Source of the DNA: Euglena gracilis
Lineage: Eukaryota > Euglenida > Euglenophyceae > Euglenales
Assembly: GCA_039621445.1 (NCBI GenBank)
Contig: CP154957.1
Coordinates: 36,048,696 to 36,112,695, forward strand
DNA length: 64,000 bases
Reading direction: 5' to 3'
The position numbers were made by a program, and so were the translations under genes. Of the stretch, positions 1 through 18,009 are shown piece by piece (positions within the stretch are counted from its first letter, which is position 1; each line of letters starts with the position of its first letter). A model generated the notes under the pieces. The model had not been told where the DNA came from. It made no database searches and worked only from the letters and a program-made list of their open reading frames with translations.

Positions 1-1575
1 GCCGTTGACCTGGTGGGGCGAACACCTTGTCGTTTGCCCGGAATCGGTTTCCCTGCGGCCGGAGGCGGCTGAGCTCTCAGGGTGGTGGGCTCTGCTTTGT
101 GCGCCACTAGAGAACCCTTGTTTTGTGGGGGGGACTTTTGATTTGGTTTGAAGGTGCGTTGCGCATCAAACCGATGGATGTATTTTTGTGTGGAGGTGTC
201 GACAACCATCTCCAAGGTTTCCATCTGGCGGGCTGGCACCGGCGTGTAATTTTTTTCCTTTAGAAATGACTGGCCTGTCTCGTGAAACCTTAAATTGACT
301 GGTCTACGGTTCGGAAACCTGTGAACATTTTCCCATTTAAGGAAGGTTGCACCTCCCCAGTGGCCCCAGAACGCACGAGGTATGTTTCTTCGCTCGTGGG
401 AGGATCGTCATCACATCATTGCAATCACTTGTCAGGAACCAGGAATCCCGGCCTACTCATTCTCTATGGCTCGATCCCCCCATCTCTTCCTTCCTCGAAC
501 CCAACTCAAATTCTGCTGAGTTGCCTGACCGCCAGAGCCTGCACCTATTTTCCCTCGCGCCTTCTGCAGTCGTTCTTTTCTTTTTCTTCAAATGCGTGTG
601 TCAGTGGACCAGTTTTCCGCGTCTGCCCAGTTTGAATGCAAAGACAAATCAGAAGGCCTTGGGAAACAGTCTGAAGGTTGAGCCCTGCGGTGGCTCAATA
701 TTTCGGAGCTTCGAATGACCGGAAACAAACACAATGGCCCCCAACCCCTTGTCCTTTCTTCTCCCATCCCCCATAGCTTTTATGCCATTCTGGTGCCAAG
801 AATTGGGGTTGGAGCGAACAGCAAGAGGGTACCCTCCCAGCGTTGGATGTACCTGATGCGGACATTCTCTTATTTTATTTCGCTACCAAGCATCATGTCG
901 TTTAAAAGTTCTGGTCTTGGTTTTATGAAGCAATGCTGAGAGATTTGCGACGGGAACTATAAAATCTAGATGGATAGAAAAAAAACAAGCTGTGTAAAGT
1001 GTATGCATGCAAAAAATTATGAAATAATAATGTTTACAATTCAACTCAATAACTTCACACCGGATTCAAGGAATTTTACAGACATTGCCAAATTAACGAC
1101 ATACAATTGAGCGGCGTTCATAATAAAAAAATTGTCTGAATTATATGGTGATTGGAAGAACATTTTCAGTATTTTGCATTTAGTATTTGAATTTTAGTAA
1201 TTTGCATTTAGTATTAATGGTGAGAATGTGATTATGTACCTCACCCGCTAAACTGTATCCTCAAAGTCCTAATCATATTACAAGTTAAGTTGAATGCACA
1301 ACCTCTTTTAAGCTTCACCGCAACACAAAATGTGGAGATGTGCAAACCATTGCCCCATCATTTTTTTTATTTCCATTCCCAGCACACTGTCTATCCCCAG
1401 GGCTGTACAGGAAGTCCTGGAAACCCCATGGGTGGTGGGTGGGGAGTCTGCACCCACACGCCGTCTTTTTGAACGGGTAAACATACAAAATTTCGTTTTT
1501 GTGCGGTGCCGTGGTGGGTGAAGGTTCGAAATACCCCACAAGGCCTTCTTATTTGCAACCTTGTCCATCCCCCAC
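1..1575. other. Upstream region without a recognised gene
   Basis: I see no exon with recognisable protein similarity here. Positions 1-950 are mixed composition; 950-1260 is AT-rich. Short open frames occur on both strands but have no family resemblance and no good exon borders. It may be the intergenic region or a 5' intron ahead of the PRPP synthase gene. Confidence 0.5.
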
Positions 1576-1577
1576 AG
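1562..1577 (+). promoter_or_regulatory. Possible trans-splice (spliced-leader) acceptor of the PRPP synthase gene
   Basis: A pyrimidine-rich stretch ends in CCCCCACAG at 1577, 31 bases before the first ATG (1609). Euglenid mRNAs commonly receive a spliced leader at an AG just upstream of the start codon, so this is a plausible addition site. It could equally be the 3' end of an ordinary 5'-UTR intron. Inference only. Confidence 0.35.
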
Positions 1578-1608
1578 CGTCGGCAGCGCCGGCCGCCTCC
1601 CCCTTTTT

Positions 1609-4600
1609 ATGGCGGAGCCCAAGCCCAAGCGGCCGCGGCGGGACGCAGACGACCCGTGGGTGTTCAACGTGTTGGCGTGGACGACCTGCGAGGAGATGGG
1701 GCTGCAGCTGCAGGCCAGGGACCCCCGGCGATTCCAGTACCGGGCGACCACCTGGGGGAAGTTCGCGGACTCCGGGATGGACAACATCCAGGTGCGTCTC
1801 CGCCGCCGTGCTCCCTCTTGGGGAGCCCGAAGCAGTGCGTTTCCGTGGGGACACCAGCAACTGCGCCTGTAAGTGACTACGGGGGACATTTCTTTTGTTG
1901 TGACCACAGCAGCAATTTCTATTTCTGATGACGTGTTGTACGCCTGCCCGCCACTGCACATCATACTGCACCAAGCCACACGCCAGACACCACACACCAC
2001 ATTACACACCACACACAAAACAGGTGGGCGGCTTCCACCCGACCAACGTCATCCGGAAGTCGCACGTCCTATCCAGGGGATCGCTTAAACATCTCCGGCA
2101 GGGGGGGGGTCAAGCCAGCCAGCAGCCATTTTCCAGCCGCATAGACGGGTTTATTTATTTTCCAGATGCCTGATGGGTGGCTGGATGGTAACATATTTTA
2201 TTTTGCTTTCGGAGGTGCAAAAATGGGCCAAAAATAAGAGAAATGGGTTGGGAAAGGGCTGGCCAAAATAAATTTGGTGAATTTTTTTTGCATAATTGGC
2301 ATTTTTTTTGGCATTTTTTTTTGCTGTTTTGATTTTTTTTGGTACCTGGTTCGACTCCCAAATTGGGCTCAGTTCCAGCGGAGGACAGCAGCCTTTTTCT
2401 GGCCAGCCCAAGTTCTTCAGCTTATGAGCTCTCCCCCTGGGGGGGGGGGTTAAGCAACACCCGGGTGCTGTTCCTGGCCAGTTTCGACGATAACGACGCC
2501 ATCCTCAGCCAGTTCCACGTCCTCACCATGCTGTGCGAGTCGTTCATCAAGACGCTCACCGTCGTGCTGCCCTACTTCCCGATGGGCACGATGGAAATCG
2601 TCAGCCGCGAAGGCATATGCCTCCTCCACGTGCGTCCCCCAACCCCAACACTGCCCCCCCAAGAAAGGAAAGCAACCCCATTGCACTGTCACTTTTCTCA
2701 TCATTACGGAGATCGTCCTCTTTCAAAATACACTGTCCTCCAGAAGCACTGGACTGACCAACCATTCAAACCAACAAACAGTGCCCCCCGTGCGACAGGA
2801 AGGGACTGCGGGCCCTGCTAGGAGGCCTGCGTGCACTTTCACACTTTGGAGTTCATGTAATGAGCACGGAAGGTTGCCAACGGTTTGTTTGGTTGTGTGT
2901 GGCAGGCAAGGAAAGCACGCACTGGGAAAGCACGCACGCTGAAATGCCCCCCACCCCCCCGCCGTGTCCCCCGGGCGGCCTCAGGGCAGGTGGCCACCGC
3001 CAACACGGTGAGCCGGATGCTGAGCAGCCTGCCGTCCATCGGGTGGCCCATCCGCATCATGATCTACGACCTCCCCCAGGGAAGTGTTTTGGCTGGAAGG
3101 CACCCGCTCATTGCGGGGTCCAGCCTGGGGTAATCTGTCCCAGCCAACCAGCAGGACACCTCGCTTCGCCGCTGTGAGGCCATGCCTTGCTCGCCGGCGC
3201 TTTTGTTCGGATTATGACCATGTTGGGGTTAGGAGGTCCCGCTTAGTACCGCCTTGATGCTTCTCCGACGTGGTGCGTGGCTTCTTTCCCTGCCCCCCCC
3301 CCCCCGATCCCCCCGGACCCCTTTTTTTTGTTGACCAAGGGCTTATGAAGACAAATTTTCTTTTACAGGTGGGGGTTCGTTGTGCTTCGCCCTTGGTGTC
3401 CCTTCCTCCTTGGTGGGTTTTCCTCGAGGGAGTCCTCCAATACTCCCCTGCCCCCCACACGCTACAGAACCGCTTCTACTTCCACTCCTCCGCCTGTGCC
3501 GCTCTCTGCACTACCATTCCTGTCCTGCAGCAGTATGTGTGCGCGCGTGTGTGTTGGTTGGTGTTTGTGTGTGGGTTCGTGTGGGTGTGCGTGTGTGGTT
3601 TGACCTTTTGTGTGTGTTTGCGCATACGTGTCTGTGCCCGCATGCGTCGATTTCCCAAGCAGTCCTAAAAGCGCCCTAAAAGCTACATTGGGGAAGCTCC
3701 CTGTGCCTGCGGCTACGTTGCCGGCCCCCATCCGCAGGGAGATCCTCTCCAAGCCGGAGTACGGGTTCACTGCCATCGCGTTCCCGGACGAGGGGGGCAG
3801 ACATTCACCCAACGAGGACACTGGGGTCACCCAGTGAACAACCGAATTCGGTCACAACCTTTTTTTTTGCACATCGTACTGACGTATGTCGGAATGAACG
3901 TATGAATGCCTGGAGGGGGCGTGCAAGCGGTTCGGCCGCCTCTTCGACGGCTACCCGCTGGTGGTGTGCGGCAAGAAGCGCATCGGCGACGCGCGGCGCA
4001 TCGTGATCCAGGACGGCGACCCGGCAGGGCAGCGCGTGCTCATCGTTGATGACATCGTGAAGAGTGGCGGTGTGCCCCCATGAGATAACGGGGGGTTTGC
4101 AAGCGCCATGTCAGTGAGGCAGAGTGTTCGGTTGACGGTTCGGTTGACCCGGCACGAAGGGGGTGTTATGGAAGTGAGTCTCCTGCACAAGAATTGTGAT
4201 CGGGTTGTTCTCTGAGATTTTGATGCTTGGGTACCGCAAAGAAATTCAATCAAAAACAACCCACAGCCAATAGATGCTTGTGTGATTGTATGTGCATCTA
4301 TACATGTATATGTCCATTTTGATCAATCTTTCTGTGTTTGCGTCGTTGGGCAGAGACAAAATATTAAGTAATGACTAACCTCCCGCCCTCACTTATAACT
4401 CCCCCTCGATTTATAACCCGCCCCCGGGCCTGCCAACTAAACCTTGACATATAAACCCCCCATGGGGAAGAAAAATGAAAGCTGCCAGGGACGATTTTTT
4501 AGGCCGCAACCTACCCAAAATGATTTTGGGCAATTTTTTTTTGAGACCGACCATCATCAAAATGCCATTTTTTGGCCAAATTTGCCAATTTCGCGAGGTT

Positions 4601-5166
4601 TTGGGTTATTTTTTGGGGGTTTTCACCAACAATTCCTTGACATATTTAACCTCCCACTTTTAACCCCCCCTTCGGCTGACGAACCAAGCTAAACCCCGGG
4701 GGAGGGGGTTCAAGTCATCAGTGACCAAGAGAAACAGCGCCCCGACACAAGTTCTGCTGGCTGCAGGCACGATGGCAGAGTGTGCTTTGACGCTGCAAAG
4801 GAATGGCGCTACCTCCGTCTCCGCGTTCTGCGCGCACTGCGGGCTGCCGCGGGACGCTGTCCGGCGCTTCTCCCGCGGTGGGGACCGAGGGCAGGCGGCA
4901 GCCCCCCGGGTCGCAGTACTCCCTCAAGTGTGACGGTGGGGGTGACTACAGCCATCCACAGCAGTCACACCATGTCACAGTCACGGTCACACTGTGTCGT
5001 GTGACCGTCCTGTGATGGTCCCCATCGGCCGCCGCCTGGCGCTGCCCACTTCGAGCACTTCTTTGTCACCAACTCCAACCGCGTCGTCACCAACGCCCTG
5101 CCGAAGGGCGACTGCTTCGTCGTGCTGGACCTGCTGCCCCAGATCGCGGAGGACCTCGACAAGTGA
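1609..5166 (+). CDS. PRS: Ribose-phosphate pyrophosphokinase, plant PRS4-like (9 exons)
   Basis: Makes PRPP from ribose 5-phosphate and ATP for nucleotide, NAD, His and Trp synthesis. Proposed exons: 1609-1791, 2024-2070, 2446-2629, 2990-3073, 3456-3532, 3738-3794, 3918-4069, 4767-4888, 5050-5166 (TGA), giving about 340 aa, normal for the plant PRS3/4 class. The start MAEPKPKRPRR includes a basic, NLS-like stretch. Landmarks: VLFLASF near residue 85, LPYFPMGTME, TLQNRFYF, TAIAFPDEGACKRF, and the PRPP-binding loop VLIVDDIVKSGGT (about 251-263), with both acidic residues present. Introns 1, 3, 5 and 7 are GT-AG; 2, 4, 6 and 8 are nonconventional. The border of intron 2 lies in a G-run and is good to one or two bases. 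Intron 3 (GTGCGT...CAG) leaves four extra residues compared with plants. Confidence 0.9.
2095..2445. repeat. Dispersed repeat filling intron 2 of the PRPP synthase gene (family A, copy 1)
   Basis: It starts with a G-run plus TCAAGCCAGCCAGCAGCC, continues through GGAGGTGCAAAAATGGGCCAAAAAT, TTGCATAATTGGCA and a T-rich core with GGTACC, and ends GAGCTCTCCCCCTGG plus a G-run. The same order of motifs recurs at 39768-40190 in another gene's intron. The repeat end coincides with the intron 3' end. A short related fragment (GCCAGCACC TTTTTCCAGCC) is near 54585. Confidence 0.7.
4378..4715. repeat. MITE-like repeat with TTATAA/CCCCC ends (family B, copy 1), in an intron
   Basis: It carries CACTTATAACTCCCCCTCGATTTATAACCC-type sequence at the left and TAACCCCCCTTCGG...CTAAACCCCGGGGGAGGGGG at the right. 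The left end is an inverted match to the right end of the 36090-36475 element. It lies in PRPP synthase intron 7. Confidence 0.5.
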
Positions 5167-6918
5167 GCGCCGGCCCAGCCATGGCCATGGCCACTGCCTT
5201 GCCCGGGGCCAGCCAGGCAACACTCTCTGGGCCTCTGGTCGCGGCGGGTCCTGCCTCGGCGTGGCCTTTTCGTGTGGAGTGTGCGGAATGCAACGCCCAC
5301 CTCCATCCAAGTGCAAAGGGAAACGTTGTCATGCGCGCGTGTCTGTGCGATGGGCTTCTCTCCCCCTTTCTTCTCTCCCCCCTCTCCACTCTTCTCCTTC
5401 CGGGACAGTTCCAATCTTTTGCAGCCACATTGGGTGAAGAATGTTCACTGGTGAGACACATGTTTTTGCATCAGGTCGTTTTGAACAAGTCAATGATGCC
5501 ACGCAGACCGCGAGTGGCACTCATTGCCCGGTGCCCCATACCTTGCACGCTTCTGTCTGTCCCCCACCCACTGTGCGTCATATATCCCGCTCTCCTTTCT
5601 GTTCTCTCGTCGCAACAACCTTCGGGTCAGCAAAGTCTTTGCCTACAGTTGTTTTCCGAACCACCCTTTTTTTGCAGTTTCTTAAAGAGCTTGTCCCTAT
5701 CTCACAGGCAAGGATTTCCTGGCTACTCCATCCTCTGATCCTGCTGGCGAACTGCGCTTACATGAGTGCCGTGATCGTTTGTGGAACTGCCATACCACAC
5801 TCAATATGGCACCATTTTGAGTTCATAACTGTCTTTCTGCTGTTTGCACCGGAGAGCACGTGCCTCATGTCCCCCCCATAAACCGAATTCATATTTAATT
5901 AGGGACTCTTGGTTGCTTTTTTGAGGAACTTTCCCCTTGGGTTAAGAATGTTCACTGGTGAGACCATGTTTTTGCATCAGTCTCGTTTTGAACAAGTCAT
6001 GATGCCACGCAGAGACCGCGAGTGCACTCATTGCCCGGGGCCACTGTTCCCATTCTTGCTTCACCTCCAACAGTGACAATGTAGTTATGGTTATTTCCAA
6101 CCCACTGAATTGGTGGTATGCGACTGCACCGAGCGAACATCAACTTCAATGTCTAAAGCGTGTTTCCCCCACCCTATTTCCAAAGAGCTTTCCTCCACTG
6201 GCAGGATTTCCTCTACTCCTTCTGTCGTCTGAACTTCCGTCTTTGGCGTTTTACTTGCGTTCCACACTCCTCTGGTTTTTTCTGAGACTGCTTCCCGTGT
6301 CATGTTTGTGCTGACGTCTGCCCTCCTCATTCCCCCCCTCATGGTGCCCATTTTGTCTGGACTTAGGCATTTTGTTTGGGGGCTCTTTTGCCTTTTTGTG
6401 GCCTTGTTGCTCTTTGGGGGGAACTGATTTTTTGCCACCATTTTCCAAAACCCCCCTCACAGAGCCCGAGGGCCACTCCCTTCCCATTCCCTTCCCTCCT
6501 CACAAGGGCAGTGACTGTTTTCCTTCCACCACGCATTGGTGGTATGCCACTGCTTGGTGGAGCGACTCAACTCAACTTCAATGTCTAAATGAAGACCGCT
6601 GGCTGCGATTTAGGTGGTGGGACAGAAAGGGTAACTTCTCTGACCAGCTTGCAGTCCCATGCACTGCAGAGAGTTAACGAGTGAAGGGTCCATTCTGTTG
6701 AAGTGACCTCCCCCGCTCCACATTGTCCACCGGACCTCCGGGTTGCATGTGTTGGCACACACCCCTTTTTCTGTTTTTGGCCTTGCTGTGGTGTGGGGGC
6801 CCCGCCGTGGCCCGGCGAAGGGCCGACCCCGACCTGCCCGTCCCCCCCCCCTCCACCTGCTGCCTGTCATCCCCGCCGCCGCCCAGTTTGAAGCCCCCAC
6901 TTGGGCGACCCCGCCGCG
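5167..6918. other. Intergenic stretch with local duplications
   Basis: No exon is recognised. A stretch of about 95 bases at 5436-5532 (AAGAATGTTCACTGGTGAGA ... CTCATTGCCCGG) is repeated with small changes at 5945-6042. A second motif, TTGGTGGTATGC...ACTTCAATGTCTAAA, occurs at 6109-6160 and 6535-6590. Confidence 0.55.
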
Positions 6919-14231
<7,313 letters not shown>

Positions 14232-15118
14232 TACCGAGGTTCAAGGCAGAGTTCTTCCTGTGATTCTCTTTTGCCAAGGAAGGGATCTTTCTGTGTCACC
14301 ATAGCTATTTTTCTAACTTCACACGGATACATGTAACAACGTATTTTCTCTGTTTCGTTCCATCTCAGTACCTTTACTGGTGTGGTTCTGGTGGGTGCAC
14401 AATTGGCAAACAGGACTCTTGGGCAAGCACCCATGACTGGGCGTGACTGCGTGTGATGGTGTGACTGGAAACTTTGGCCACATCTGGCCTTTTTTGTCCT
14501 TTTTTGTCCGCTTCTGGCCATCTTTAGCAAAGTGTGGCCACCTGTGGATATTTTTGAGTGTTTTTTTGTTGTTTTTTTGGCCAATTTTTGCCGTTTCTGG
14601 CTTTGGGGTTTCCGTGCTTCGCCTGGTTGTGAGTGAGCGTAGCGTGACTGGGTGTGGCTGGACGTGACTGGTCATGACTGAGCGTGAGTGGGCGTGATTG
14701 AGTGTGACCGTCCTGGGATCTGGATGACCTTAGGTGCGTTCTCTTGGGGAACGCCGAGCAGCTCCTTCCTGCGACTTGAGGTTTGGAGGGAGCGCTACAC
14801 CACTCCACACGCCGGGCGGAGCCGCGCTGCCGGCAAGGGATTGCTGCGGACCCCGGGCAGTGCGAAGTGATCGCCGCTGCCCCGCACCCGCGCCACGATG
14901 CCCCGTCGTGCGCTCCGATGGGGCGGCGGTGGGGGGGGGACCGCCCCCTTCCAGCCCCGGCCGGCCCCAGCAGCCCCATCAGCCCCAGTAGCCCCATCAG
15001 CCTGCCCGGTGCAAAAGCATCGGCTGTGACTTGGGTCCTCCCTTCCTGGCACGCCGCCACCCTCTCCCCTTCATTTCCTCCTCGCCCAGCACCCATACTG
15101 GATCCTCTTCTGACCTTT
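14232..15118. other. No supported gene; low-complexity GTGACTGG and GGCCA/TTTT tracts
   Basis: From 14440 to 14720 the sequence is built of GTGACTGG(GC)GTGACTG-like words and TTTTTGGCCA-like words. From 14740 to 15110 it is GC-rich and could hold an exon, but I cannot recognise a product. Confidence 0.4.
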
Positions 15119-15197
15119 GAGTGTGTGTGTGTGTGTTGTGTGTGTGTGTGTGTGTGGGTGGGTGTGTGTGTGTGTGTGTGTCGTGTGTGGTGTGTGT

Positions 15198-15253
<56 letters not shown>

Positions 15254-15282
15254 TGTGGGTGTGTGTGGGTGGGTGGGTGTGG
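15119..15282. repeat. (GT)n microsatellite
   Basis: GTGTGT with GGGTG and CGTG interruptions. Confidence 0.9.
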
Positions 15283-15363
15283 CTCTGGCCTCATGGGGCC
15301 AGTGGCGGTGTTAGCCCTTTTCCCTTTTCGAGGTTCAATGACCAACTGATTTGCCATGTGGAG

Positions 15364-16470
15364 CAGACATTCATTTAGTGTGGTACACCAAGGTTGTCAT
15401 TTTGTGGTTCACTGTGGACACCAATTTTTTTTTTTTGCAGTTCATCTGTGGACACCAAAAAAATGCTTGCGGTTCACATGTGGACACCAAGAAATTTTCC
15501 CACCGCCTGCTGACATTTGCATTATTATCTTTCTCCTCAACAGCGGTGGAGCAAGCTTCTTTGAACATGTTTGCCCAACAGTACCCTCGGGAGGAGCCAG
15601 AGAAGGCAGAGAGTGCAGCCTCTGAGTCCCCACTCGCTTTCTCTTCCAGCTCATCTGCAGGTTCCCCTTCTCCAAAGAAAAACAAAACCTCTTTACCATA
15701 TCGAAAAGGAAATCAGCATAAGTTTCGCCCCGCATGGCAAAATAACTGAGGTTGGTTGAATTATGATCCAAAGATTGAAATCAGGGGTTTTTTCTTCACA
15801 CTGTACATTTTTTTGCACTTCTGGCCAATTTTTTTGTTTTTTATCTCAAAAATGTTTGCACCTTCTCCCAAAAATATTTGCCTCCATTCCGAAAAATTTT
15901 GCATTTGGATTGGGTGTTTTGCACAGTTGCCCTTTGAAACTCCAATTGGAGTGGATCTTTTTCCATTGTGCAGTGAAACGCTTTTTTTCATTGTGCAAAA
16001 ATAAAACGATGGAGGGCAATTTTTTTCGGAACAAGTGCAAATGCTTTTGGGGCGTAGTGCAAAAATTTTTGAGACCTTTGGGCAATTTTTTTGACGGTGC
16101 TGGGCAAAAAAAAAATTGACAGGTTGGGGCAAATATTTTTGCCAGCCGTGGGCAAACATTTCAGACGCTGGGTGTAAAATAAAACCCCTGATTGAAATGT
16201 GGTGTTCAATTTGTCATCAATTTCGGCAGCATCCAAAGGTTTCAGGTGTTGGTTAAAAAAAGGAATGCGCTTGCAATGCCAACTACTCAATACAGGGCTC
16301 TCACTGTCACAACACACGAGAATGGAGTTTTTTTCCCCCAATCTTCAATCAAGTTTTGTGGGCAACAATATCTTTTGTGGACACCAATTTTTTTTGTGGT
16401 TCACCTGTGGACACCAAAAATTTTTTTGTGGTTCACACGATTTTTGTGAACCACACTAAATGAATGTCTG
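15364..16470. mobile_element. hAT-like non-autonomous DNA transposon, copy 2 (1107 bp)
   Basis: The same 21-bp terminal inverted repeat as 7460-9524 (left 15364-15384, right 16450-16470) and the same GTGGACACC subterminal arrays. Flanks are TGTGGAG (15357-15363) and TGTGGAAG (16471-16478), matching an 8-bp hAT target duplication with one indel. The interior differs from copy 1: it is a GCAAA/TTTTTGC-rich region (15800-16170) without a transposase. The two copies are probably mobilised by an enzyme encoded elsewhere. Confidence 0.8.
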
Positions 16471-16865
16471 TGTGGAAGCCCCCCCCCCCTTTCCCCACAA
16501 AACTCCTCCACTTCATGCTTCAACCCTGCAGTGCAACAGTTCGGGGTGATGCAGAACGCATGCACACGAGCACACCGTCTCCTGGTTGAGCAGGCACTCA
16601 CTTTGAAGTATGGGGAAAAGACCTGAAGGATTTGCGACCCGATCGCTACCAAAAACCCGACAGGAGGGCGTTTTTGGATAATGTCGCTGCTGAGGATGAC
16701 AGAGAATTTTCGTTGCAGGAGTTTCAGGAGTTGAGCGGGGTAACACGCGCTGCCGTTGAGACTTGGTAAAACTGCTGTGCGGGGATTGGGGTCAACTGGT
16801 AGGACAATCCAGGGGGGGCTCTGACCACAGATGATATTTTTTGCAAACCTCCATGTGAAACAGGT

Positions 16866-17107
16866 AACCCCCCCCCTAATAGAAGCACAGGTGCGCTTAT
16901 AGGGGACCGCCGCCTCCAGCGGCGGGGGGTGCGCTTCTATTTGGACCCTACCTGCGCGATTTTTGTTGATTTCCTTTAGAAATCCCATCAAAATGGGGGG
17001 TGCGCTTGTAGCGGACCGCCGCCTTCGGCCGCCTTCGGCGGCGGGGGTGCGCTTTTATTTGGACCCTGCGCTTGTAGCGGCCCGTGCTTCTATTAGGGGG
17101 GGGTTTA
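16866..17107. mobile_element. MITE-like element with CCCCCTAATAGAAGCAC ends (family E, copy 1)
   Basis: The left end CCCCCCCCTAATAGAAGCAC and right end GTGCTTCTATTAGGGGGGGG are inverted repeats. The interior has CTATTTGGACCCT, GATTTTTGTTGATTTCC and GCTTGTAGCGGACCGCCGCC. A full second copy is at 52642-52867. Confidence 0.8.
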
Positions 17108-18009
17108 AGGTGTCCTGGGGTTGTACACGGGTGCGTGATGTGTGTTTGTTTGCGTTAGGGTTGGTAACCGCATCCATCCACCCTTCGCTTTGAACAGTCT
17201 TTGGCAACTCTTCCCCAGAGAAACTGCAGGAACATTCTTTTAGTTAGCAAAAACAGAAAAGTTCTTTTTCTTTGCACCCACCTCCGCCTTTTTGATAGCA
17301 GCAGCTGTTGCACTGCGGCACAGTTTTTGTTGCACACCACTTGCCTCGTGGCAAAGTTAGCTTCATGACCACACCCGTCCCATTGTTTAGTGGGTTTCAC
17401 ATGGGAAAAAAGTTCTGCGCTGTCTCCACCGCAATCGTAAGTTTTTTGCACCACGACCAACACATCAGGAAAAAATGCTTGTGCCATGGCCACCGCTGCG
17501 ACCTAACTACAAGTGTGCCCGGGAAGGAGGACCTTCGTAGCACAAAGACCATCGACATGATGCACACCACCGCATTTTTTTTGGGTGGTCCTGGGTTGCC
17601 ACTTTTCGCTGCTTGCCTTTTCTGCCACACAACAACTTTGGAGGGGTTGTCCATGTGGTTGCAAAGTCCGAGGCCAGAGGGTCTATGCCCGACCTGGGCT
17701 GCATGCTGGAACTTTGTTTAAACCAATTTTTTGTGTTTTTAACGTATTTTTAAACGTATTTTAAATCTTGCGGAATTTTGGCCAAAAATGCAATTTTTCA
17801 AAAATTTATTGAATTTTTTTGGTCTTTTTAGGCTGAATTTGTTTTTTTATTTTTAAGTTTAAGTTTAATTTATTTATTTTTTTTTTAGGTTTGGTGCCCT
17901 AGAAATAGGCCCTGGCTGTGAGACGGATCCCCTGCCTGCCCTTCCCTCCCTTCTCTCCAGCCACTGCCCGGGCCCCTCGCCCTTCACCCGTTGACCCACC
18001 CACCCATCA
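17108..18009. other. Region without a supported gene
   Basis: Minus-strand open frames at 17155-17493 and 17397-17704 are somewhat Cys- and Lys-rich and overlap in different frames, so they could be the remains of a transposon gene. I cannot name a family. 17730-17890 is T-rich. Confidence 0.3.

Noticed and set aside
3074-3455. Splicing PRPP synthase intron 4 with GT-AG at 3088 and 3432
   Set aside because: It is in phase but adds about a dozen residues in the middle of the conserved YDL-HTLQ segment; the CAG/CTG rule gives an exact family match.
3826-3915. GT-AG version of PRPP synthase intron 6
   Set aside because: It inserts 11 or so residues into FPDEGACKRF; the nonconventional borders 3795-3917 restore the motif.
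17155-17704. Minus-strand Cys/Lys-rich frames as a decayed transposase
   Set aside because: No recognised catalytic motif, and the frames overlap out of register; kept only as a note on the region.
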